The notes: generated by a model from the letters alone, not told the origin. Counted from the first letter of the stretch, positions 7,412-14,517 are shown. The stretch: 33,190 bases of DNA from DAOTVY01 sp041082245 (GCA_041082245.1 JBDOIE010000010.1:1-33190); one strand, 5' to 3'. Translations and numbers: made by a program.

Positions 7412-8533
7412 ATGGAAGCGCTGGTGTCCCTGATCGCTCGTACCGGTGCCGTGGCGTGTCTGGAGTGCGGCAAGTGCACCGCGGTCTGTCCGGTGGCGCG
7501 CGAGGATGCGGGGTTTTCGCCGCGCCGGTTGGTCGAGGAAGTCGTACAGGGTCGGTGGGAAGCGGTACTGGTCGGCGGTGCCCTGTGGTCCTGTCTCACC
7601 TGTCGGGCCTGCCACGAGCGCTGCCCGATGGGCGTGGACTATATCGGGTTTGTGCGGGGGTTGAGGGCGCTGGCGCGGGGGCGTGGGGTAGAAGTCCCCT
7701 GTTCGCACAGCGGGTTGCTCGAGACGCTGATGCGGCTGATGGCCCGGGTGGATGCCGTTCCGGAGCGTTTGGGCTGGCTGGACGGAGAACTGGGGGTTTC
7801 GTCGGAGGGCGAAACGCTCTATTTTGTGGGGTGTTTGCCGTTCTTCGAGGTGGTGTTTTCGGATCTCGGGTTTCCGGCGCTGGAGATCGCCCGGAGTACG
7901 GTACGGTTGTTGAATGCGGCCGGTGTCCGGCCGGTGATCCTGCCTGAGGAGCGGTGCTGCGGCCACGATCTGCTGTGGCAGGGAGATGTGGAGGGGTTCC
8001 GGAAGCTGGCTCAGGCGAACCAGGCGGCGATCCGGCGTGTGGGCGTGCGGAGGATCGTCACCGCCTGTGCCGAGTGCGCGCGGACGCTTGCGGTAGACTA
8101 CCCGGCCTTCGGCTACGAACTGGGCGCCGAAGTGGTGCACCTTTCCCGATGGCTTGCGGAACAGGATCTTCGGTTTGCCCGTTCCGGGGCACGGCTTGCG
8201 TTCCAGGATCCGTGCCGGCTGGGCCGGCATCTGGAGGAATACGCCGCGCCGCGCACGGTGCTGGCGGCGCTGGGCGAGCCGGTGGAGATGCCCCACAGCG
8301 GCCGGCTGGCGCATTGTTGCGGCACGGGCGGATGGACCGTTTGCGGAGCGGTGCAGAAGCGGCTACAGCGGGCACGGCTGCGGGAGGCTCGGGCGGTCGG
8401 GGCGGATCTTCTGGTGACGGCCTGCCCGAAGTGTCAGATCCATCTGCGCTGTGCGGCAGACGACCCCGATGTCACGGAGCGCGTCCCGGTGCAGGACCTG
8501 GCGGTGCTGGCGGCGGGTGCGCTCCTGCGCTGA
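7412..8533 (+). CDS. HdrC-HdrB fusion (HdrD/GlpC-like) iron-sulfur protein
   Basis: 373 residues. Two 4Fe-4S ferredoxin motifs at the N-terminus (C16, C19, C22, C26 and C61, C64, C67, C71) match HdrC. They are followed by two complete CCG domains: C141...C182-C183-G...C219-x2-C222 and C268...C302-C303-G...C338-x2-C341. In HdrB/HdrD such CCG motifs hold the unusual 4Fe-4S clusters that reduce disulfides. All expected cysteines are present, so it looks active. Only 3 bp separate it from the HdrA-like gene, so the two are surely co-expressed. The substrate may be a disulfide, a quinone-linked carrier or another acceptor; the sequence does not say. No transmembrane segment is seen, so the complex is probably cytoplasmic. 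Confidence 0.87.
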   Translation: MEALVSLIARTGAVACLECGKCTAVCPVAREDAGFSPRRLVEEVVQGRWEAVLVGGALWSCLTCRACHERCPMGVDYIGFVRGLRALARGRGVEVPCSHSGLLETLMRLMARVDAVPERLGWLDGELGVSSEGETLYFVGCLPFFEVVFSDLGFPALEIARSTVRLLNAAGVRPVILPEERCCGHDLLWQGDVEGFRKLAQANQAAIRRVGVRRIVTACAECARTLAVDYPAFGYELGAEVVHLSRWLAEQDLRFARSGARLAFQDPCRLGRHLEEYAAPRTVLAALGEPVEMPHSGRLAHCCGTGGWTVCGAVQKRLQRARLREARAVGADLLVTACPKCQIHLRCAADDPDVTERVPVQDLAVLAAGALLR

Positions 8534-8539
8534 GCGCAG
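8525..8539. other. Small hairpin spanning the HdrCB stop codon
   Basis: CTGCGC (8525-8530), loop TGA (the stop codon, 8531-8533), GCGCAG (8534-8539). No T-run follows on either strand, so it is not a standard terminator. It is the only structure seen in the 10-bp gap between the convergent genes. Confidence 0.35.
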
Positions 8540-8543
8540 CGCG

Positions 8544-9203
8544 CTATGAGGTCGCTTCTCGAGCGATTTCCTGGGCGTAGGGAGTGGCCAGGCGCTCGAT
8601 GCCGAGCTCGAGCAGCGGTGAAGCCTCTTCCCAGGAGCGGATGGGAGACAGGACCCCCAATTTGGTGCGCTCGGAGAGCAGTGCCTGGATGCGGCGCACC
8701 GTTCCGGGCGCCACGGGCCCGTTGCCGAAGGAGGCGAGCATCAGGAAGTGGCCCCCGTTCTCCTGCACCAGGCGGACGACTTCGCGCTGTTCCGCCTGGC
8801 TCAGGAGGTCCAGGTAGAGGAGCACCTTGACGATGGCGTCCGGGTTGACGAGGCGGCACTGTTTGAGCGTATAGGCCACATCCTGGGAGAACGTTTCGCG
8901 GTAACCGGTCTTGTAGGCGGCGAAGTTGGGGACGAAGGTGATCTCGGCGGCCCCTTCTTCCAGCGCGAGGCGTGCTTCGAGGCCTTTGACCGACGGCGTA
9001 TGGGTGCCGAGCGGGTAGCCCACGAAGATGTCGAGGCGCACGGAGGAACCGGCCAGAGCAACGGCGGCGAAGCGGGCCCAGACGGGGGGGAGCCCAAGGG
9101 CGGCCAGGCGGCGGGTTTTTGCGCCGATACAGGCCAGGCGCACCTCTTCTTCCATGCTATCGGGGCGCAAGAAGGTTTGTTCGAGCCTGTCGGAGACCTC
9201 CAT
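8544..9203 (-). CDS. DeoC-like aldolase homologue lacking the catalytic lysines
   Basis: 219 residues, the usual length of deoxyribose-phosphate aldolase (DeoC). The family framework is clear: GYPLGTHTPSVKGLEA (residues 62-77, compare GFPLGxxTTEVKxxEA), EEGAAEI (82-88) and DAIVKVLL (122-129). By alignment from memory, the three catalytic residues of DeoC are changed: the Asp of ADEVD is T89, the Schiff-base Lys of the FIKTSTG motif is M155, and the second Lys of the VKASGG motif is L185. It is therefore unlikely to be a normal DeoC. It lies 13 bp after the NAPRTase-like gene and is co-directed with it. It may be a binding protein, a subunit, or an enzyme with other chemistry. The start ATG is at 9203. 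Confidence 0.7.
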   Translation of the reverse strand: MEVSDRLEQTFLRPDSMEEEVRLACIGAKTRRLAALGLPPVWARFAAVALAGSSVRLDIFVGYPLGTHTPSVKGLEARLALEEGAAEITFVPNFAAYKTGYRETFSQDVAYTLKQCRLVNPDAIVKVLLYLDLLSQAEQREVVRLVQENGGHFLMLASFGNGPVAPGTVRRIQALLSERTKLGVLSPIRSWEEASPLLELGIERLATPYAQEIAREATS

Positions 9204-9216
9204 AGCCTTCCTCCTC

Positions 9217-10299
9217 TCAGGTGACGAGGGTCAGGCGAGGGTTCGGGCGGATGGGGAGGCCAGCTCTGGCGCAGGGCCGCCCGTCCACCTCTACGACGTC
9301 GGCGTAATACGCGAGGTCGCCGCGGAGCAGGTATTGGCCCACGGCATAGGCGTCGACGGGGACGTGGGCAGCTTCGAAGGCACGGATCTTGTCGGGGGTG
9401 AGATCGTCCGCGACGACGATCTTGACGAACTCGAAGCCGGCCGCATCGAGGGCGTGGCGCACCGCGTGGACGAGTTCGGGATTGACCCCGTGGAGAAAGA
9501 GCCCGCGTTCCTGCAGGGTGCGGTCGACAAGCAGTTCGTCGGTCCCCAGGCGGACGCCCCAGAGGCGCCGGCCGAGGCGTTGTGCGACGCGCAGCGCGGT
9601 GCCCACGCAATCGTTCTCAAAGTCGACGGAGACGATCAATGCCAGGGTGGGTTCGAGGTGCTGGGCGAACTTTTCTGCCGCGCGCGCGGTATCGCCCCCG
9701 TAGCAGGCGATGAGGGAGAGGGGCACGGTAGCGACGCCCGGCCGGCCCCACCAGGCGCCCTGAGCGTCGGTCCCTACCCCGAGGGCCCCGCTGATGTAGG
9801 CCGCGTAGCCGTCGCCGGTCTGTACCAGGTGGTGGTCAAAACGGGCGGGGAAGAAAAGGACGGGCTTGCCCCCGGCAGCTTCGACCACGGCAGCGGTGTT
9901 GGTGGCGACGCGCGTGCGGCGGGCGAGCACACCGAGGAAATCGGTCTCGAGCTGGGCAAAGAGCGCATAATCTCCCTCGATGGTCATCACCGGCTCGAAG
10001 GGGGAAGCGCGTTCGCCGTCGTACAGGCTGTGCACGCGCAACCGTTCCCAGCCCGGGACCCAGTTTCCCTGGGTGTCGAGGTAGCCGCTGCACAGCTTCA
10101 AGATGGCGATGGCTTCGTCCGTTCCGCAGACGATCACCTCCTGGCGCTGGTAGACCACGAGGCGGACGATGGGGTGGTGGCCGTCGCGCAGGAGCACCTG
10201 TTGGGCCCGCGGCAGGTCCTGATCGGCGTAGTAGCCGGTGCGCATCTTTTCCACCGGCAGGTTAAAGATGGACGGATCGAGCCGTTTCCGCACGAGCAT
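9217..10299 (-). CDS. Nicotinate phosphoribosyltransferase-like protein
   Basis: 360 residues, similar in layout to the compact archaeal-type NAPRTase family (type II PRTase fold). Visible family blocks: MTIEGDYALFAQLET (105-119), RVATNTA (130-136), VDFENDCVGTALR (225-237), GVRLGTDEL (248-256), FVKIVVADDL (291-300) and VDAYAVGQYL (315-324). The block that in NAPRTases holds the phosphorylated His (GTMPHAL type) reads ATVPLSL here (190-196), so the His seems to be missing. FDHHLVQTGDGYAA (154-167) may be a subfamily mark. NAD salvage is the obvious guess, but the missing His and the DeoC-like partner leave the reaction open. It has its own promoter and a GGAGGTGG ribosome-binding site, and is divergent from marR. 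Confidence 0.72.
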   Translation of the reverse strand: MLVRKRLDPSIFNLPVEKMRTGYYADQDLPRAQQVLLRDGHHPIVRLVVYQRQEVIVCGTDEAIAILKLCSGYLDTQGNWVPGWERLRVHSLYDGERASPFEPVMTIEGDYALFAQLETDFLGVLARRTRVATNTAAVVEAAGGKPVLFFPARFDHHLVQTGDGYAAYISGALGVGTDAQGAWWGRPGVATVPLSLIACYGGDTARAAEKFAQHLEPTLALIVSVDFENDCVGTALRVAQRLGRRLWGVRLGTDELLVDRTLQERGLFLHGVNPELVHAVRHALDAAGFEFVKIVVADDLTPDKIRAFEAAHVPVDAYAVGQYLLRGDLAYYADVVEVDGRPCARAGLPIRPNPRLTLVT

Positions 10300-10319
10300 G
10301 GACCACCTCCGGTAAGGTT

Positions 10320-10349
10320 ATTATACCCCTGCCCGGCAATGGCTGGCAA
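10320..10349 (-). promoter_or_regulatory. Promoter of the NAPRTase-like/DeoC-like operon
   Basis: On the minus strand: TTGCCA (10344-10349), 18-base spacer, TATAAT (10320-10325). It stands back to back with the marR promoter, 8 bp away, so one regulator could act on both. Confidence 0.7.
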
Positions 10350-10356
10350 GCCCTGC

Positions 10357-10385
10357 TTGACAAAATGGTACGCGCATCGTATACT
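10357..10385 (+). promoter_or_regulatory. marR promoter with downstream ATACT repeats
   Basis: TTGACA (10357-10362), 17-base spacer, TATACT (10380-10385). Three ATACT words follow at 10381, 10390 and 10398, i.e. 9 and 8 bp apart, over the expected transcription start. They could be part of an operator for the MarR protein, but they are direct repeats rather than the usual MarR palindrome, so this is only a suggestion. Confidence 0.75.
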
Positions 10386-10440
10386 TTGAATACTGAAATA
10401 CTTACGCGATGAAATATCCCGCGACGGCCAGGAGGGGTCT

Positions 10441-10884
10441 ATGGAGCCCAAGGAAGAGGAACTGGAGGCGTTGAGCGCGCTGATCCCGCGCCTGGCAGGG
10501 GCGATCCGTCGCTTCATGGCCCGGGACCTGGCCGGTTACGGGCTGACGGCGCCGCAATGCATGGCGCTCATGGTGCTGGACAGTGCGGAGGGATGCGCGC
10601 GGATGGGAATGCTGGCCGAGGGTGCGCGCCAGAGTTCGGCCGCCATGACCGGGATTGTGGATCGGCTGTGCGAGCGGGGGCTGGTGGAGCGGCAGCGGGA
10701 CCCCAAGGACCGTCGTTCGGTGGTGGTGCGGCTGACGGATGCAGGAAAGGAGCTGCTGCGGCGCATCCGGGAGGAACAGCAGGAGCGGATGCGGGCCGTT
10801 TTCCTCCGGCTATCGCCGCAGGAGCGGCGGCAATTGCGGGCGGCGGTTGAGGCGCTGATCGCGGCGATCGAGGGGATGCGGTAA
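10441..10884 (+). CDS. MarR-family transcriptional regulator
   Basis: 147 residues, typical MarR size. The winged-helix core is recognisable: LTAPQCMALMVLD, then the recognition region RQSSAAMTGIVDRLCERGLVERQRDPKDRRSVVVRLTDAGKEL, here split into its parts: helix 4 at about residues 62-75 and the wing (DPKDRRS) at about 83-91. MarR proteins bind DNA as dimers and release it on binding a small ligand. The start ATG at 10441 has the ribosome-binding site AGGAGGGG. It is divergent from the NAPRTase-like operon and likely controls it and itself. The ligand is unknown. Confidence 0.9.
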   Translation: MEPKEEELEALSALIPRLAGAIRRFMARDLAGYGLTAPQCMALMVLDSAEGCARMGMLAEGARQSSAAMTGIVDRLCERGLVERQRDPKDRRSVVVRLTDAGKELLRRIREEQQERMRAVFLRLSPQERRQLRAAVEALIAAIEGMR

Positions 10885-10903
10885 GAGTAGATGGTGCACC
10901 AGC

Positions 10904-10941
10904 AAAGGGCCATCGCCCGGCATCGGGCGGTGGCCCTTTTT
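10904..10941 (+). terminator. Strong terminator after marR, possibly bidirectional
   Basis: 16-bp stem (10904-10919 with 10924-10939, one G-U pair), loop GCAT, followed by TTTT. On the other strand the stem is preceded and followed by A/T runs (AAAAAGGG...CCCTTTG), so it could also end the tRNA-Leu transcript, which finishes at 10944. Confidence 0.9.
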
Positions 10942-10943
10942 GA

Positions 10944-11025
10944 TGGGCGAGGAGGGATTCGAACCCTCACGCCTTGGGGGCCCATGCTCCTAAGGCATGT
11001 GTGTCTGCCGTTCCACCACTCGCCC
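10944..11025 (-). tRNA. tRNA-Leu (anticodon UAG)
   Basis: 82 nt on the minus strand. The acceptor stem is GGGCGAG/CTCGCCC with discriminator A. The anticodon arm is ATGC-CTTAGGA-GCAT, giving anticodon TAG (reads CUA/CUN Leu codons). A long class II variable arm and a T-arm GAGGG-TTCGAAT-CCCTC are present. CCA is not encoded (TCA follows), so it must be added after transcription. Confidence 0.93.
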
Positions 11026-11032
11026 GGCAGAT

Positions 11033-11061
11033 ATGATAACACAGAGGGGAGCGGCGTGCAA
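11033..11061 (-). promoter_or_regulatory. Promoter of tRNA-Leu
   Basis: On the minus strand: TTGCAC (11056-11061), 17-base spacer, TATCAT (11033-11038). The start would fall at about 11026, one base before the mature tRNA 5' end, so the precursor has almost no leader. Confidence 0.7.
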
Positions 11062-11068
11062 CGCGCAT

Positions 11069-11097
11069 TTGCGTGGCCGGGGATAGTGGTGTACAAT
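11069..11097 (+). promoter_or_regulatory. Promoter of the HNH/coiled-coil/BFN run
   Basis: TTGCGT (11069-11074), 17-base spacer, TACAAT (11092-11097). The leader to the ATG at 11161 is about 57 nt. Confidence 0.65.
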
Positions 11098-11160
11098 AGC
11101 AGCGAGGGATCTGCGGGAGGCAGCCCTTCTGGAATGGAATGCCGGCCGGAGGCAGGCGGC

Positions 11161-11676
11161 ATGGACACGTCGGTCCTGGTGCTGAATCAGAATTTCGAAC
11201 CGTTGAACATCTGCGACCTCAGGAGAGCTCTCTGCCTGGTCTTTCTGGGCAAAGCAGAAATCCTTGTCCCAAACCATCGCCTGATTCGCACACCTTCCCA
11301 GGAGATCGAGTGTCCTTCGGTCATCCGCCTGCGGTACACGGTGCATCGGCCGTTGCCACAGGTTCGCCTGACCCGGCGGGAGGTTTTTCGCCGGGACGCT
11401 TATACCTGCCAGTACTGCGGGCAACAGGCGACCCATCTCACGCTGGACCATGTGATCCCCCGTCACCGGGGCGGGAAGCACTGCTGGGAGAACCTGGTGA
11501 CGGCGTGTACCCGCTGCAACCATCGCAAGGGAGGGCGCACGCTGGAAGAGGCAGGGATGCACCTTCTGCGGCAGCCGACCCGTCCTCGTGCCTCGCCGTA
11601 CTACTTCCTGGAGGGGCGCGTCCAATCGTCTCCCGAGGAATGGTGGCCCTTCCTGCCGAGCCAGCTGCGGCGCTAA
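11161..11676 (+). CDS. HNH endonuclease family protein
   Basis: 171 residues. The N-terminal half opens with SVLVLNQNFEPLNICDLRRA, typical of a widespread chromosomal HNH family. The HNH/zinc core follows: YTCQYCG (C83, C86), LTLDHVIPRHRGG (D96, H97), WENLVTACTRCNHRKG (N111, C116, C119, N120-H121). All metal and catalytic residues seem present. These proteins are common housekeeping-type HNH genes of unclear role and are not restriction enzymes by context. The ATG at 11161 was chosen because it has GGAGG 8 bases upstream and matches the family start; an ATG 9 codons earlier is a weaker alternative. It is followed 19 bp later by the coiled-coil gene. Confidence 0.88.
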   Translation: MDTSVLVLNQNFEPLNICDLRRALCLVFLGKAEILVPNHRLIRTPSQEIECPSVIRLRYTVHRPLPQVRLTRREVFRRDAYTCQYCGQQATHLTLDHVIPRHRGGKHCWENLVTACTRCNHRKGGRTLEEAGMHLLRQPTRPRASPYYFLEGRVQSSPEEWWPFLPSQLRR

Positions 11677-11695
11677 ACCCGCGGAGGAAAAACCG

Positions 11696-12805
11696 TTGGA
11701 CCTGAGCCATCAGATCGAATCCGAGCAGCGACGCCTGCAGGAACGATCGCAGATCGCCCATCTGCAGGGCCAGGTGGACGACTTGCGGCACCGGCTGGAG
11801 CAACAGGCCGCGCGGGCTCAACTGGCCACGGAGCAGGCCCGCCAGGCACAGGATATGATCGGGCAACTGGAAGCCAGATTGCTTGCGCAGGTAGAAGAGT
11901 TCCGCCAGCAGGCGCAGGTGCAGCTCCGCGCCTTTCAGGGCGTGCAGAAGGAGATCGCGGAACTGCGGCTTCGGGTCGAGGAGCCGGCCCGCCAGGTCCT
12001 TTCCCTGATGGCGCAGGTGCAGGACGTCCAGGATGCGCTTCGCCAGCTGCGGGAAGAGCTGGGGGCGGCAAAGGAGGGGGACCAGCAGCTCGCACGGCAG
12101 CTGGAGGAAGAACGGGCGAAGGGCGTACTGCGCGAGGAGCGGCTGGCGCGGCTGGACAGCCAGATCGCTCGGCTGCTGGCGGGCGAGGAGGAACGGAACC
12201 TTGCGGTAGTGCGGCTCCGCGAGGAAGTCGAAGCGGAGCGGCAGAACCTTCGCCGGCAGATGGGGGAACTGGAACGGCTGGGCGTGGACCTGCGGGCCGA
12301 GACACAGGAATTCGTATCGCGGCTGAACCGGCTGGCCGAACTGCAGCGCCAGGGCAGCGCTGCGCTGGAGGGGTTAAGGGAGGAGATCAAGGCGCAGCTG
12401 GAGCGGCTGGAGCCGATGGCTGCGGACATGCAGCGCATCGAACGAGAGGCGATCGAGCGTTCGCTTCAGGAGCAGGAGCGGCTGGAAGATTTGCGTCTGG
12501 CGGTACAGCGGGACTGGGCGGAGCTGCGTCAGGCGGCAGAACGGCGCGAAGAGAGCGAGCGGGCGTGGTTGGCGCGCATCGAGGAGCTTTACCACAGTCT
12601 CGATGCGCGGTTCAAGCGGCGGGACGAGGAAATGCACCGCTTGCTGGTGCGGCTCGAAGAGCGGGTGGATGCGCTCGAAGGGTGGGGAGAGGGGTTGATC
12701 CGGGCCCTGTTGGGCGTCTTTCAGGAACAGATCGAGCAAGGCGCCCAGGTGCAGCTGCAGCGGACCGAACGGGCGGGGGACACGGATGCCCCTCGTTCCA
12801 CGTGA
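11696..12805 (+). CDS. Long coiled-coil protein (TTG start)
   Basis: 369 residues, almost wholly coiled coil from residue 5 to about 355, rich in Glu, Gln, Arg and Leu, with heptad-like spacing and no Pro-rich breaks. No ATPase head, signal peptide or membrane segment is seen. The proposed start is TTG at 11696 with GGAGG at 11683-11687; no ATG lies near. It may be a structural or DNA-organising protein, but this rests only on shape and context: its stop codon (TGA, 12803-12805) lies inside the first of two parS-like sites. I do not recognise a named family. It is in a run with the HNH gene upstream and the BFN gene downstream. Confidence 0.75.
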   Translation: MDLSHQIESEQRRLQERSQIAHLQGQVDDLRHRLEQQAARAQLATEQARQAQDMIGQLEARLLAQVEEFRQQAQVQLRAFQGVQKEIAELRLRVEEPARQVLSLMAQVQDVQDALRQLREELGAAKEGDQQLARQLEEERAKGVLREERLARLDSQIARLLAGEEERNLAVVRLREEVEAERQNLRRQMGELERLGVDLRAETQEFVSRLNRLAELQRQGSAALEGLREEIKAQLERLEPMAADMQRIEREAIERSLQEQERLEDLRLAVQRDWAELRQAAERREESERAWLARIEELYHSLDARFKRRDEEMHRLLVRLEERVDALEGWGEGLIRALLGVFQEQIEQGAQVQLQRTERAGDTDAPRST

Positions 12806-12826
12806 AACCAGGTTTCACGTGAAACG
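12794..12826. other. Two tandem parS-like sites
   Basis: CGTTCCACGTGAAACC (12794-12809) and GGTTTCACGTGAAACG (12811-12826), one base apart. The bacterial ParB-binding consensus is TGTTTCACGTGAAACA, with TGTTCCACGTGGAACA as a common variant. The second site has the perfect 14-bp palindrome GTTTCACGTGAAAC; the first differs by one base in its left arm. These would nucleate ParB for chromosome segregation and Smc loading. The first overlaps the stop codon of the coiled-coil gene. Confidence 0.85.
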
Positions 12827-12852
12827 GGCGCGATGTCCCTGGAGAGGCGAAG

Positions 12853-13398
12853 ATGGTCGAAGCCGTGGTACGCAGCGTTCATGTCAGCCTGATCACCCAG
12901 CACCGCCTGGTGGTGCTGAAGGAGCGACGGGGCAAGCGCTACCTTCCGATCTGGATCAGCCCCGATGTTGCCGATGCCATCGCTCTCGAGATGCAGGGCG
13001 TGCAGATGGCGCGTCCTTTCACCCACGACCTCTTGCGCTCGGTCATCGAGACGCTGGGGGCGAAGGTGAGCCGCATCCTTGTCAACGACATCCGCGACAA
13101 CACGTTCTATGCCCGTATCATCTTCGACATGGCCGGCCGTTACCTCGAAGTGGACTCGCGCCCGAGCGATGCCATCGCGCTGGCCGTGCGGGTCAAGTGC
13201 CCGATCTACATCGAGGAATCGGTGCTGGAACAGGCCGGCCTGACGCTGGAGGAAGAAGAAGAGGGCGCCCCTGCGCCAGCCGAGCAGCAGGACCTCGACG
13301 TCTTCCGGGAGTTCCTCAGCCAGCTGGAGATCGAGGAACCCCCCGAGGAAGAAGGCCCGGAGGAGGATGCAGGTATTCCTCCCGAGGAAACGCTATGA
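12853..13398 (+). CDS. Bifunctional nuclease (BFN, DUF151) family protein
   Basis: 181 residues. The DUF151 core fills residues 1-130: RGKRYLPIWISPDVADAIAL, then RPFTHDLL, then NDIRDNTFYARI, and the signature DSRPSDAIALAVR at about residues 99-111. The C-terminal third is a very acidic tail (repeated Glu, Pro), common in this family. Members have nuclease activity in plants and are otherwise of unclear role in bacteria, often fused or linked to repair genes. The start ATG has GGAGAGG upstream. Its last codon overlaps the ATG of the next gene (ATGA), which means translational coupling. Confidence 0.88.
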   Translation: MVEAVVRSVHVSLITQHRLVVLKERRGKRYLPIWISPDVADAIALEMQGVQMARPFTHDLLRSVIETLGAKVSRILVNDIRDNTFYARIIFDMAGRYLEVDSRPSDAIALAVRVKCPIYIEESVLEQAGLTLEEEEEGAPAPAEQQDLDVFREFLSQLEIEEPPEEEGPEEDAGIPPEETL

Positions 13399-13727
13399 GC
13401 GAGCCCGAGAAATGGCTGCGTCAGATCCTGCTACAGGTGATCCCGGCTTGTCCGCACTGCCAGAGGCCGTTCGACGAGAAGGATGTCCGCTTCCTGGGCC
13501 GGCAGGAGCAGACCTGGATGCTCTCCTTGCATTGCCCGGGTTGCCACGTGCTTGCCCTGGTCGGCATCGGGGTTGCCGCTGACCTCGAGCCCCACGAGAT
13601 CGTGCGCTTCCGCGAAGCGCCCCCGATCAGCGTCGACGAGGTGCTGGATATGCACCTCCTGCTCAGGGAATACCGCGGCGACCTCCGTCGCCTTATCGGA
13701 GGGAAGGTGGAAAAGCTACCACAATGA
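13395..13727 (+). CDS. Small zinc-ribbon-like protein
   Basis: 110 residues. Two Cys pairs, ACPHCQRPF (about residues 18-26) and HCPGCHVL (about 50-57), look like a zinc ribbon. Between and after them are beta-rich and helical stretches without recognised motifs. It starts inside the stop of the BFN gene (ATGA at 13395-13398), so it is part of that operon. Its last 35 bp overlap the 3' end of the convergent PP2C gene. The function is unknown. The overlap with BFN and the Cys pairs support a real gene. Confidence 0.75.
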   Translation: MSEPEKWLRQILLQVIPACPHCQRPFDEKDVRFLGRQEQTWMLSLHCPGCHVLALVGIGVAADLEPHEIVRFREAPPISVDEVLDMHLLLREYRGDLRRLIGGKVEKLPQ

Positions 13728-14517
13728 CCGAGATGTTGTCCTCTCCTCCAGCGGCGTTGGCCCGCTCCACGAGACGATCGCACAGGAGTTGCGGTTCGCC
13801 GCCTTCGGCGAGGATCTGGGCGATCTCGTCGTCTTCGACGCATCCCCACAGGCCGTCCGTGCACAGGAGCAGGTAGCGGCATCCCTGAAGCGGGTAGGAC
13901 GCGACATCGATCGCGAGATCTCTCCCTTGCCCCACGGACTGGTAGAGATAGTTGCGCTGGGGATGGTGGCGCGCTTCCTCCGGGCGGAGCTGCCCCAGTT
14001 CCAGCAACCTTCCCACGAGCGAGTGGTCACGGGTGCGGCAGCGCAGCCCCTCCGCATCGTACGTGTAGAGGCGCGAATCGCCCACGTGGGCGACGTGGAG
14101 ATGGCCGCCCACGACGAGCGCCGCCGTGAGCGTCGTGCCCATATCGCTCTGCTGTTCCCGTGCTTCCTCCCAGACGCGTCGGTTGGCTTCCTCTACCGCC
14201 TCGCGGAGCACATCCTGCACCGCCTCCGGAGGCTCCCCCTCGAGTACCGGAAGCACAAGCCTCCGGAGCACCTGGGCCGCCACAAGCTCGACCGCGCGAC
14301 GGCTGGCCACCTCCCCTCCGGCATGGCCGCCCATACCATCGGCGACCAGAAAGAGCCCCACGGGGTGGGCCTCCGTCGCTCCCGGCAGTACCGCGAGCAA
14401 GCCGAGCAGCTGGTCCTCGTTGTTCTCGCGCACCCGGCCGATGTCGCGGCGCAGGCCGAAGGCAAGCGTGCGACCGGCTCCTATTTCCGGTTTGCGGCGT
14501 CGCTTTCCGAAGGGCAT
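13693..14517 (-). CDS. PP2C-type Ser/Thr protein phosphatase
   Basis: 274 residues, PPM/PP2C family. The motifs are in order: RENNEDQ (about 30-36), VADGMGGHAGGEVAS (metal-binding DGMGG, about 58-72), SDMGTTLTAA, HVGDSRLY, RDHSLV, LLCTDGLW (metal-binding D) and GGEDNISVIVV. It removes phosphate from Ser/Thr, most likely from the kinase encoded 23 bp upstream or from its targets. No membrane segment is seen, so it is cytoplasmic. The start ATG at 14517 follows the kinase gene closely; no separate promoter is evident. Its 3' end overlaps that of the zinc-ribbon gene on the other strand. Confidence 0.93.
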   Translation of the reverse strand: MPFGKRRRKPEIGAGRTLAFGLRRDIGRVRENNEDQLLGLLAVLPGATEAHPVGLFLVADGMGGHAGGEVASRRAVELVAAQVLRRLVLPVLEGEPPEAVQDVLREAVEEANRRVWEEAREQQSDMGTTLTAALVVGGHLHVAHVGDSRLYTYDAEGLRCRTRDHSLVGRLLELGQLRPEEARHHPQRNYLYQSVGQGRDLAIDVASYPLQGCRYLLLCTDGLWGCVEDDEIAQILAEGGEPQLLCDRLVERANAAGGEDNISVIVVAFPPSLR

